From Sclerotiophoma versabilis (taxonomy: Eukaryota; Ascomycota; Dothideomycetes; Pleosporales; Didymellaceae): a stretch of DNA of 64,000 nucleotides. Below the pieces are notes generated by a model. That model searched no databases, had not been told where the DNA came from, and saw nothing but the letters and a program-made list of their open reading frames with translations. Made by a program: the position numbers and the translations under genes. How positions within the stretch are numbered: position 1 is the first letter of the stretch; each line of letters begins with the position of its first letter. Below, piece after piece: positions 1 through 10,900 of this stretch. The stretch spans positions 1,233,001 to 1,297,000 of the forward strand of contig JAAROD010000014.1 of the NCBI GenBank assembly GCA_012274445.1, in the 5' to 3' direction.

Positions 1-1660
1 CATGTTTGCTTACACTTTAGCCTTGGGCGAATCAATTTCTATGGAGACATGTTACCACTTATCCAACCTTGCTGCCTGTGCTTAATATGTGTAGCCTGTT
101 GTTCTTGCATTTTTTTGTCGTCATGGCTCATGGTCTAATTGGCAAGCTGTCAGGGATTACACTTCCATCTGGGCCATGAAGCCTCACCCGTGGTATACTA
201 CCGTCGCTGATGAGGAAGATGCGAGGCCAGGTTGCGCCGGGCCCAATATTTTCGCCTTCTTATGCCCTGTCATGCCAAATGTCGATCGCGCTAGCATGTT
301 CATGTTGGGGTGAACGCGACACCACATCGCTTCCTTTTTTGGATCCTTGTGTCCACCCAACTGGGTCATAGATCGGTGCACTGAAGGTATTGATTATCAA
401 TCCAGACAAGGATCTCGAACACCCTCTCGCTCTTGTCAAACAACCAAATGGATCGTGATCCAATAATACGATGTTCTAATTTGATAACCTTTCTGACTGT
501 TCTCTCCGATTGCGGTACTATGTCATTGCGGTTGATTTTGACATTCACAAAGGGTCTTGTTCAGAGAAACTGGGAATTCTGTTGTTGCCGTATATTCCTT
601 TTTTTTGTTCTCCGTTTAGAGTGTGTTGTGGCCTGTTAGTAATAGCAGTCACACCGGAGGTAGCTGTATGTAATATCAGACCTATCGTGGCTGGGTTAGT
701 TTCACTGTACGGGTTTACTTTGCTCTGTACAGAGAATATACTCTGCCGCAAAAAGAACAATAACATATTAGTCTGGTCCAACGTTCTGCAATAAGTGCGC
801 TACAACTCACTAATGTTGTAACTTGCTGCTGTTGTAGCGAGGAAGCAAGGTGGTGTCCTTATATAGACGTGTGAACACGTCTTCATACCTTCTCTGGTAT
901 ATGCTCATTTATTTGCGCAATCTTTCAGTGCTGCCAGCGCTTTCTTACTCGTTTGTTTTAAATGCGATTGATAGCGGTGTAGTAGTTGAAGCACGGGTCC
1001 CACAATTTTTCTAAAAGAGGAACGTAGTTGCGATACTTTTACCGTGCGTGCGGCGGGTCAAAATAGGTAACCTCTGCGAAAGACGAGGCAGCATGAACTC
1101 TAACTTAACAAGCAGCCTTCAACAACGTGGAGCCGCCATGCTCGATGCGGCATAGATAGACTTCACATTTAGTAGGTATGCTCTTGTGTTGCAAGGAAAA
1201 ATGGGTTACAAAATCTCAGTTCCAGACCTTCTAGGATATATCGAGAGCTCTGGCAAAACATTTTGTAGTCCTAAACCTACTTCTGGGCTAACGGCAGTGT
1301 ACTCAGAAGCCTCAACTATCACCCAGACTCTGGGGTTGGCGTTCTTGTAGCTCGTTTTCTCCGGAACACAAGAGTCAGGTTACTGGCTCTTCCTCCTACT
1401 ACATACGGTGGGATTGTTCCTGCAACCCCAAGATCATCTGCATCTTCTTGTGTTTGCAAACACTTTGGCTAAGAGACGTGGATTGGTCAATGTCTGGTAG
1501 CCGCTACACATACGACGCTGAATTGCTGCGCCACATCAGGCGCCCCGCGCCATTTACACACGTCTGCCTTCGCACCCAAGCTGAATCGTGCTGATTATTG
1601 TATGACTTGTTTCAAGCCCTGTCTTTTCAACACTTCCTTTTTCTCTTGATTGCATCGAAC
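1..1660. other. No gene recognised
   Basis: Only short overlapping ORFs in several frames are present, none with recognisable protein features or a credible splice pattern. The last part is the upstream region of the ADP-ribosylglycohydrolase gene that starts at 1661. Confidence 0.5.
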
Positions 1661-2854
1661 ATGGCCTATAACAATCCTGAAGCAGCGGGCCGTCATCCCT
1701 TTATAACCGCTGCAGCAATCGACAAAATCTATGGCTGCGTCATTGGTTCTGCTCTAGGAGACAAAATTGGACTGTACACGGAGTTCCTATCCAAAAGTCA
1801 ATGCAAGGCAGCATATTGCAACAGAAATTTCAGCCTTGTGGAACCCGTTACAGACCCGCACCCAGACGCTCACCGTTTGCAATTTGAGCCTTGTGCGTGG
1901 ACGGACGATACCAACCAAGCGCTCTTATTATTGCTTTCCTACTTGTATATCCAGACCTACGATACTGATGTCGACCTGGCGCAAGAGTTCGCAGCTCGAC
2001 TGAAAATTTGGGTGTCCAGGGGCCTGCCTGCGCTCGATCGCCCTGCGTTTGACATTGGGCTACTCGTCGGATCTGTGGTGAACAACAATCGATATCTGTC
2101 TGATCCTCTTGGGTGCGCTATTGATCATTGGATCAAAGCATCTCGAAATGCCGCGCCGAATGGGAGTCTGATGCGCACGCACCCGATCGGCGTCATTGGA
2201 GTGAATCTGACAGAAGAACAGACTTGGCGCATGAGCGTTCGCGTCGGAAGGACGACCCATGTGGATCCTAGATGCGTTGTTGCCTGTTGCATTTCTGTGG
2301 GCTTGGTTCGACAGTTGTTGCGGGGCCAGATAGAAATTGAGAAAGATATGGACGCAGCAATTGGACGAGCCTACAATTGGGCGTGCAAGCAGCCTGATAT
2401 TATGAACCCAGGTCAGTTCGTCAACTTGACCAAGGCTCAGGTTGAACTTCTTTTGGGACGTCAGGAGTTTGAGAAACACGTGTACGCCGAAGATCTGGAT
2501 GAGCTGCAGTTGGACGCCAATGGCAAGATAGGGTATGTGTACAAATGCCTGGGATCGGCCATATTGCTTCTTCGGCTTGCTATTCGGAAAATCTCAACAG
2601 CTACTACCGCTGTAAGCATTGTCAACAAAGCACAGATTTTTGAAAAGCTGATGGCTGATTTGATCATGGAGGGTGGTGACGCCGACACAAACGGAGCAGC
2701 TGCTGGCGCACTACTCGGAGCGTACCTCGGCTACGCAAATCTGCCTCCACACTGGAAGCTGGGGTTAGCACACAACAAGTGGCTGATGGAGAAGGTCGAG
2801 CGGCTGACGATTGTGGTCGGGGTCAAGGCTGGAGGCTTGCGCCGAGAGAGATGA
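1661..2854 (+). CDS. ADP-ribosylglycohydrolase family protein
   Basis: The single-exon product of 397 residues belongs to the ADP-ribosylglycohydrolase (DraG/ARH) family, which removes ADP-ribose from proteins or related substrates using two metal ions. Family marks seen: an N-terminal GCVIGSALGDKIG stretch, the first metal motif WTDDTNQ (Thr81-Asp83) and the C-terminal metal motif GGDADTNG (Asp340 onward) followed by GALLGAYLG. Length suits a stand-alone enzyme. The frame is open 21 codons further upstream to an ATG at 1598, but those residues are hydrophobic and precede the conserved fold, so I prefer the ATG at 1661. No signal peptide is then present, so it is probably cytosolic or nuclear. 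The real substrate cannot be told from sequence. Confidence 0.85.
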   Translation: MAYNNPEAAGRHPFITAAAIDKIYGCVIGSALGDKIGLYTEFLSKSQCKAAYCNRNFSLVEPVTDPHPDAHRLQFEPCAWTDDTNQALLLLLSYLYIQTYDTDVDLAQEFAARLKIWVSRGLPALDRPAFDIGLLVGSVVNNNRYLSDPLGCAIDHWIKASRNAAPNGSLMRTHPIGVIGVNLTEEQTWRMSVRVGRTTHVDPRCVVACCISVGLVRQLLRGQIEIEKDMDAAIGRAYNWACKQPDIMNPGQFVNLTKAQVELLLGRQEFEKHVYAEDLDELQLDANGKIGYVYKCLGSAILLLRLAIRKISTATTAVSIVNKAQIFEKLMADLIMEGGDADTNGAAAGALLGAYLGYANLPPHWKLGLAHNKWLMEKVERLTIVVGVKAGGLRRER

Positions 2855-3062
2855 AGCTGCTGATGGCGGCCGTAGGCCTACAAGAGCCGCATAGGCGACT
2901 CATCGGACAAGTGCAAGGCATCTAGAGATGAAATGTGAAAGCCTGGCACGACGTTTTGGAGCTTCTGTATCGAAGAATCATTGTCATAGTCCGTTCTGCA
3001 GTTTATCACAACTGCTCTGTGCAGCCCTGCGCGATATAGTATGCTGCAAAACTTGTATCCAC

Positions 3063-3917
3063 TCATGCTCCAAGGATAGCCTTGTTGGCTTGCGCAACCG
3101 CATTGACCTCCTTTACAATCTCAGCCCAGTCGTAAGGGAAGTATGCGTACTGATCCGTTGATCGGTCTGTATAGAACAGGCTGTGGAATGCATCGCGATC
3201 AAGGCCCAGCACGGTGCTTGTGTCTCTCTGGATCTTTTCCGTGGCGTTGCTGGCTGAATGGATGATGATAGATGACTTTTTGTAGTACCTGCCGTTGCCA
3301 TTACGGACGCCGATGTCTGAAATCGCTTCGTATGCAGCTTGAGTGTCTTCAAGGAGGATAATAACGTCGGCGATATCAAAGTATGACAGCTCAGTTGCTG
3401 CGCCGGCATTGAAAAGCACCTCGCCACCCGTAGCAGTCGTTAGAGAAGACTTCGCATGGTTCGTAAGGTCTGTCATATAGCTGAGACAGCTGCCACCATC
3501 CTCACCAGGTGCTTCGTCGATGAAGATGCTGTTGATATGAATATCTGGATTCGGTGTGTTCCAACCAGCGCAGCCTTTGGTCTTCCAGCTCGCATACGTA
3601 GTGATGTTTTCCTTCACTTCAGCAGCTGGTGCCGTACAGAAGCAGATATCTGTTCCCGAGGAGCCGCAGTTCCATCGGTTGGCGGTGTGTACGTAGCCCA
3701 TGGTGTGGATATTGGGGTACCTATTCAAAGAGGCGATACCCTCGACGTAATCCTTATTGGGACAGCCGTTCGCATCTGGCGCTGGGCCGGTCGAGGGGTT
3801 GATGACCGCTGTAAAAGTAACATCGGGGTATCGCGCAGCCGCAGTGGTCAGTGGCTCCCAAGCATTATTGATTGGGTAGACGTAGAGAGGGAAAAGGAAG
3901 TTAGCGTGTTGTACCAT
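3063..3917 (-). CDS. Spherulation-specific family 4 (spherulin-4) protein
   Basis: The 284-residue product matches the spherulation-specific family 4, named after slime-mould spherulin 4 and common in fungi as extracellular or surface proteins of unknown activity; bacterial relatives include glycoside hydrolases. Seen: the N-terminal LFPLYVYP strand, TFTAVINPSTGPG-like segment (here NPSTGPAPDANG), a GYVHTANRW segment, an IFIDEAPG acidic motif typical of the family's barrel, and C-terminal YFPYDWAEIV. The frame is open for 82 more codons upstream, but these lack a signal peptide, and the family usually begins just before the FPLYVYP strand, so I start at the ATG 3915-3917. No intron is needed. 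An unrecognised upstream exon could carry a secretion signal. Confidence 0.8.
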   Translation of the reverse strand: MVQHANFLFPLYVYPINNAWEPLTTAAARYPDVTFTAVINPSTGPAPDANGCPNKDYVEGIASLNRYPNIHTMGYVHTANRWNCGSSGTDICFCTAPAAEVKENITTYASWKTKGCAGWNTPNPDIHINSIFIDEAPGEDGGSCLSYMTDLTNHAKSSLTTATGGEVLFNAGAATELSYFDIADVIILLEDTQAAYEAISDIGVRNGNGRYYKKSSIIIHSASNATEKIQRDTSTVLGLDRDAFHSLFYTDRSTDQYAYFPYDWAEIVKEVNAVAQANKAILGA

Positions 3918-4909
3918 ATTGTCAGTCCGTGTTTTGATTGAAATGGAGCTCAGGAATTTGAAGGGGTGGGAAGCTTGCGATAGTTGTAAGTCTGCAACTA
4001 AGCAGGCCTGCGCGGTTTTGCGTGCAAAATGTGTTGGTGGAGCATCAACATCGCACTTGTCTAGCCCTGCTGTGCACCCAAGCGCGTCAGCAATGACTAG
4101 CTGCTGATCAAATGTTCTTAGGCCGAGCCCATCGAGAAGGTGTTCTGCACCAAGTGGAGGCAAATTTGAGATCGGCTACTGGCCCGACCACACCAGTTGA
4201 CGTAAATAGTTAGTCCGTGGCTAGGCGCCCACCAGTCGATGTTAGGTGGCTGAGTACTCTCAAAGTCTGGGGTTGCACTGCCGGTACTAGCTGGCTGCGC
4301 GCAGTAGCCCAACGTGCCCGTTCAAGCAAACTCTCTGCTTAATCCCGTACCTGCAGCCTTCTTCTCTTTCTTTGCATATGTTCATAGTAATTGTGTAAAT
4401 AAATCTGCTTGTGTTATAGGCGAAGGACGCTTGTGATACGTATAGAGTGTGAGGAAGTAGTGACGTGGTAGATGGAAGGACCGCTCATGTGGTTGACCCA
4501 GCATCACAGCGCCTGCGACGACACGCGCCAGCTGGCCCGCGTCATTGCCACCGGTGTGCTTGGCAACCTCCTTCCTTCTCATAATGAGTTGCTTTCGACC
4601 CCTTACGTCAATTGGGCTCATTCGTAAAAACAGCTCTCTTGCAGGTGAGCACATTTCTCAACCTCAAAGTGGGGCGACACAACGAGAGCGTTAAGTGATA
4701 GCTCCAGAACGCCAGGAGAACAGTCAGAAATGGACCTACAATGAATTGTATTTTCCGATCGTATCTACGAGGTATCATACAATTATATAATTAACTCGAA
4801 ACGCGCTTTATACCGCTTAGAAAAAGGATCAGACCTCATCAGTTTCCGCCAGACATCGCCGCCGTATTTCCATTCCAATATGTTTGCTCTCCTCCCTTCT
4901 GCGAATAGA
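3918..4909. other. No gene recognised between spherulin-4 and repeat-protein genes
   Basis: This holds the upstream region of the spherulin-4 gene and the 3' flank of the large repeat gene. A 90-residue minus-strand ORF at 4382-4654 shows no family features and was not accepted. Confidence 0.4.
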
Positions 4910-7900
4910 CTATCTACGGAAGATAGGTGCCCAGTAACTTTTCGAACGTGTAGGCTGGGCAGGTGCCGGCTCCGCCCGATGAGCCTCTACTTCCGTTGGC
5001 ATCATCTGCGTAGGCTCCGCGCGGATTGGTAGGTTCAGCAAATTAGCTGTCACAGTACTTGTGACAGTTCGCCCGGTAAATATAGTCGTTGTAATGCCTC
5101 TTTCCAGAACGCTGACGGCTGTGCTGGTCAAGGTGAAGGTTTTGGGGACGATATTAGTAGAGTAGACTGTTGTTGGCCGTAATACAATTGAAGTTGTTTT
5201 CGCGAGTGTGCGGGTAATTACGGATATTCGGGTAGCAACAATCGTGCGTGTGGTTAAGGCTTGGACGGTTTGGTATTCCGTGACGGACTGTAGGATGGTA
5301 GATGTCGAGACGTATGGACCGGGAACGGTGCAGGTTGTAGCTTTAGTAATCGTAGAGAGCGCTAACGAGGTGGAGTAGATAGTTGTCATGTCTCGAATTG
5401 TTGCGGTCGTCCGAACCACCTGGACGGAGGTCCGGGTAGCTGTAACTGTCCGGACATGTAGCGCCTGAAAGAGCTGTCAGCAAATGAATCCTGCCTCTGA
5501 AAGTCGAGAGATGTGATATCTATAAGACGTATGGTCGGGCATATAGAAGGAGGGTCGGGAATGCAAGTATAGTCTGTCTCGTTTTTGGAGAGGGCTCAAA
5601 AGATGAGAACATACCTCAGTAACCGTAGGACCCACATATGCGGTCGAGGTCAAGTAGGCGGTCGCTTGCGGCAACGTAGTGGTGGAGAAAACCGTATTGG
5701 TTGTAGTTTCTCGAGGAAGAGTCTTTGTTACGAAGAGATTTAGCGTCTCCCGCTGCACTATCACGGCAGTCACTGTGCGGAAAAGGGTTAGAGAAACTGT
5801 TTGCTCAAAGGTAAGACCAGGCCGGAAGGCTGTCGAAGTGACGACTGCAGCTGGGAGAAGAGAAGTGCTGGTAACTGTCGGTGCTGACAAAGTGAGGGTC
5901 TGATATGCCGTTGAGACTAATGCTGGGGGAACAAATGTGCTCGTCACAGTCGCTCCTGCTAGTGCAGAGGTGACGAAAAGGGTCTGAACCGATGTAGAGA
6001 TCAACGCCGGGAGGATCAAAGTTCTGGTCAAGGTGGAAGCCGGAAGTGAAGAGGTAACGACCAATGTCTGGATCGACGTGATGTAGATGGCTGGCGGCGC
6101 GTATGTGGTGGTGTATGATACTGACCCTAGGCTCTGAAGTCAGTCGATGCACAAATGAGTAAAGACCACGCCAATACTGAGTCTAGCTCTTGGAAAGGCA
6201 GAGAAGCCGCAAGATACCGAACTCCAAAAAGGCTTCAATAAAGACGTTCTTATATCGCTGTCTCTTGTCTGGGGGTTTGAAACCCTCGGTTGCGACAGGT
6301 CGCCCGTGTGTTGTATGAGCGGACATTGGGAAGGGACTACTCACGAGTGATAAACCTTGTCGTCGTGTCGTAGACAAAATCTGTATCTGTTCTGACGATA
6401 TACGCCGTGCTTCGCTCCAAACTTGTCACAGTAGCTTGCGGCAGAAATACTGTAGTGGTGCTGCGTGAGAGCGACGGCAATGTGAGAGTGCTCACTTGGA
6501 AAACCGTAGACACCATGGGTAGGCAGGTAATAATACGATCGCTTGTTGATGGCAGTATGGATGTAGTTTGCTGAGGCACGAAAATCGTGGTGGATTGGAA
6601 AATTGTGGTTGGGACAAAGATGCTGCTCACGTGCACCAAGGTAGTTGGTGAGGGAAGGTAGATCGTACGGAACTCCACAATGGTGGTCGGCTGGAATATT
6701 GTACTTAGGTAGGGTACAGAAACATTACTGTATAGTGTGAGGGTGGTCGCTAAAGGTGCTGCGCTGATGCTGGGCCCTGAGATCGGGCTTGGCAGAGGTA
6801 CACCGCTTAGCTGGTTCGTGGAGGTCGGAAGCGGTACGAAGATTGTGCTGAACTCAACAATTGTCGTCGGGACGCCAAGAGACAATGTCTCAATCCGCGT
6901 TGTTGCGTCATGAATGAGGCTGGTTTCTGTAAGGGTTTGATACTGAGTTTCTGTTTCGTAGATGTATTCTGATGGTCTGATTAGCCTTCGTCCAAGAACG
7001 GAACATTCTGTCCGCGCATTATTTATAGCCCAATAACTTCCGCAACTAGTCCAGAAAATGTATGATAGCATTTCGTGACGTAAAGAGAACCTCATACAGA
7101 GCGCGGAACGTTTGTAGTGGCTGCAGGTGAACGACCTCTCGAAGACCTTGAGACAGCATCGCCAAAGCTGACGATGGGTAGCCTTTGCATCTGAATTCCT
7201 TTTCCAGGGCACGATACGTTTGGAACCACGCTTTTACAACGGCTGGAGAAAGGTTCCACTTACCTGTTAGGTTGAAGACCGCTGGTTTGAATATCGTGTA
7301 GGTAGTAGGTCGAATCAACGTCCTTGTACTAGTGACTGTTTGTCCAGCACCAACGAAAGAAGTAGACGTAGATGTGAAACTGATGACCTGAGTGGTGGTG
7401 CTGAAAATTACCGCATTTTCTGTTCGTGTTCGGGTGGCAAACAGAGTTGTTGGTACGCTTTCGACAATCGTGATATTTTGGAGGATTGTAGAAACCTCTA
7501 AGATGGTAGTGGGAACTTGTACAATCCTGAAAATCATCAGTATTTGAGAAAATGAACCAGGAAATTTGCAGGATGCAAACGGGGACATTCAAGCGTCTGA
7601 TGGAGCAGTCGAACAGATGGAAACTTACTCCGTAGTGGGCGGTATAGTGATCTGAATTGTCTCCGGCGTGTTTCGTGTTATAGTTGGACCTGTGATATAA
7701 GTTGTCTGAACAAGTGTTGCTCCGTACACCGTCGATAGCAATGTTTGGAGGTAAGAGAGTTCAGTCAGTGTCGTGGTGGATAGTCTGCATCTAGCTGTCA
7801 GCATGTGAAGAGAGTAGGGTTGGTACCTAGTCAACACAGAAAACATGACGAGACATCTCATATTTCAGAGCGCCTTTCGAGGCAAGGATAGACCAAGGGT

Positions 7901-10900
7901 GCTTGTCAATCGTAACCTGACCAGGAAGCTGAAGATTACGGGTCTTTTCCTTGACACAGCTCGAGATTTGATGATGATTCTCAGGCATCTTTGCGAAAGT
8001 AGCGATGGATAGCTGCTGCAATCAATCTGCAATACAACACATAAGGGACAACTCGCTCTAAGCGAGTGTTGGATGTGTTGTATACATAAGTACCTGGATC
8101 CGGTAGCCCGTTCACAGCTGTTGGGGTTGTCCAAAATGGACTGGAGTTTTCCAGTATGCCTCCAGCGTCTGTAACGATGGCCCAAGTCTTCTAGGAGTAG
8201 CCTCAGATTTACAAGCAGGAACCAGAACGTCTCTTCATGGCAGAATTGTGCGCCTAACTGGAGACCTGGTGGTATAGACCGGTTCGAATCGACTTCCTGT
8301 TGATACTGGCTTCCAACGGGACTATACTTACCCTGCGTCGTGCAATGCGAAATGAAAAAGATAAAATAGACTGTGCGAGATATATAGATGCAAGGGTTTG
8401 AAACATTTGTGGACTGACCTGTCTTGAACGGACGTCTCGATACTAATCTGAGTCACAGTCCTGAAGGCGTATTAGCTTCGTTTCATACGCCAATTCCAGA
8501 ATACATACAGGGTAGTAAATCGAGTGTTATCCTGCACAATAGTCGTGGGATCTAATGTAATCGTGACAGGTGCGGGTGTGATTAAGACGGTGGTGGGATC
8601 CAATGTGACCGTCGATGGTGCCAAAGTCTCAGTGGTGCGAATTATGCTGTTCTCGACCACCGTAACAGGAGGCGGGGTGACATAGATCGTTCTGTAGAAA
8701 ACACAGATGTTAGCTTCTATACAATCTTATTTCCTGGTCTTACAAGTGGATTCAGGATGGTGCAGCGGTAGCCCGATCCAAACAGCGAATTGCCACAGTT
8801 GCTGGATGCAGCCAAGTCAAGTCTAGGCTTCTTCTCTCGGCCCATAGGCAGTCTGATGACCCCAAAGGCCAACAAACTGAATAGGTTTGAGATGTCCCGG
8901 CCTTGACAATCTGAAGGGCCCTTTCGATTTGAAACACGACTCCCTTCAGGCTCACGAAAGTTCAGGGAAGATTGAGACTCACCCATTGAAGGTTACAGTA
9001 GACGCTGGCAAGGTCTCCGTGGTCACAACAGTGTTATCCTGAATCTGAGTAATCGTAGACGGATCTAAGGTCTGAGTCTCTCGGATCGTGTTGTCTATTG
9101 TCAATGTCACGGCGGGCGGCGTGACATAAACGGTTCTAGTTGAACAAAAGTCAGCACATGTACCACTTCCTCTTAAGAACAACTGCCGGCAACACCCCTA
9201 TGCCCTCTGCCGTTTAACATCTGAGAAAGAATCAGATGTCATCTAGCCTTCTGCCGACAGCTCTTAATTTACCCAAAGCCTTTGGGTGGTTCCGTTAACC
9301 TAAGTCAACAACCCAAATGGCTTTGGATATCTCAGAACCTTACAGCATAAGAGAACTCTCCGGCTCTGGCACCGGAGTTTTTCAGTCCTGAAATATAGGC
9401 ATAGCTTGGCCGAGTGCAATTTTAGCAGGTGAAAGAGTTTTACTCACCCATTAAAAGTCACGGTTGATGCCGGCAGGGTCTCTGTAACCAAAACAGTGTT
9501 ATCCTGAACCCGTGTAATAGTAGAAGGCTCCAAAGTCTGAGTCTCTCGGATCGTGTTGTCTATCGTCAACGTCACGGCGGGCGGCGTGACATAAATCGTT
9601 CTAGCACAGTCAGAACTTGCCACGCTGGGACATGCTATACAATCGATTGCTTCGCACTTACCCGTTAAACGTCACGGTTTCCGCGGGTAATGTCTCCGTT
9701 GTGAAAACCGTGTTCACCAACGATATGGTGATTGGAGTTGGTACCGAAATCTCGGTCAAGGTTGTCAACTGGGTCAAGGTCCTATTGCGTTCGTCAGCAG
9801 TTGATCAGCACCAACTGATCAGAAGAAGTGGTGTCGAGAGCAAGTGAGCAGAAAAGAGATTGCAGAGCAAGACGCGAGAGAAGAAAAGGTCCAAGGTCCA
9901 GGTCCAGAAAGTCCGTTCAATATCCGGGGTCCATAATCCATGTGTTTCGGCCAAGGGTCCAGGATGGCAACCATAATTCGCGGTCAGACCTCAGGTCTCA
10001 TACCAAAGCACACCTGATATATCAAGTGTACCGTGGACAAGAAGCCAGTTGAAGATGAACTATTTCGGAGTACTATAAGTCTCAAATTGGGCGAAGACGG
10101 TATTATGCATACCGCGACAACGCAAGGGATGTTGTTGACGCAACAAGCTTGGAATGCGGGGCGTCCGTGGAAGTGGGAAAGCAAGCGCACTAGCCAATAT
10201 TGTATGCTCCCATTTCTGGCGGTTGTAGGGGACGCAGCGCCCATGATTGAAAAGCTCTCTGCGATCTTGGCGCCTGCGTCACCCATTGCTAAAAAAGATG
10301 CACTCTAGTCAATCGGTCAAATCTAGAGGGGGAAGCAGGTATCTGGTGGAAGGAAAACATGAATCTCATCATACCTTGTTTCAGAAAGGGTGGTTAGCAC
10401 CGTTTGGGGAGGAAGGGTAAATCGCTCTGTCGATGTCAAGAATGTTGTCTGAATTGAGACACTAGTTTCGGTGAATGGTTCGACCAAAGTTGTAGTCGTT
10501 GGCTGAAAAATGGACAGAGTGGATGTGACCACTGGAGGAAATTGCGTAGAGATAACTGTCGTCGGCACGATTTCAGTGCGTGTTGTTGTCACCGAGAGTA
10601 CTTGGGTTTCTGTGACTGTGGAGTGAGACTCTTGTTAGCAGAGTTTTACATCAGGTCGCAAGCGAGCTGTTCTTAGCTAGCGATTAACCAAGAGGATTGC
10701 GCTTGCAAGCTGAGCCCTTCAAATGGCTGAGAAGAAGCGGTAATGAAACTTTTCATAAGACATGTGGGCCTTTTCGGTGATAGCTCGAACGCATGCTAGC
10801 TTCATATGTACTTACTACCCAAAATTAGTGATCGTTATGCAGTCTCTGGGATAAGCTCACGTCGAGATACTTACCCGGCTGGTGGAATTACGGTGCTGAG

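Noticed and set aside
8275..8300. GGTTCGAATC box suggesting a tRNA
   Set aside because: No pairing T-stem, anticodon arm or acceptor stem around it.
10033..10308. A 91-codon plus-strand ORF inside the long intron at 9782-10374
   Set aside because: No recognisable features; it lies within an intron of the repeat gene that keeps phase 2 on both sides.
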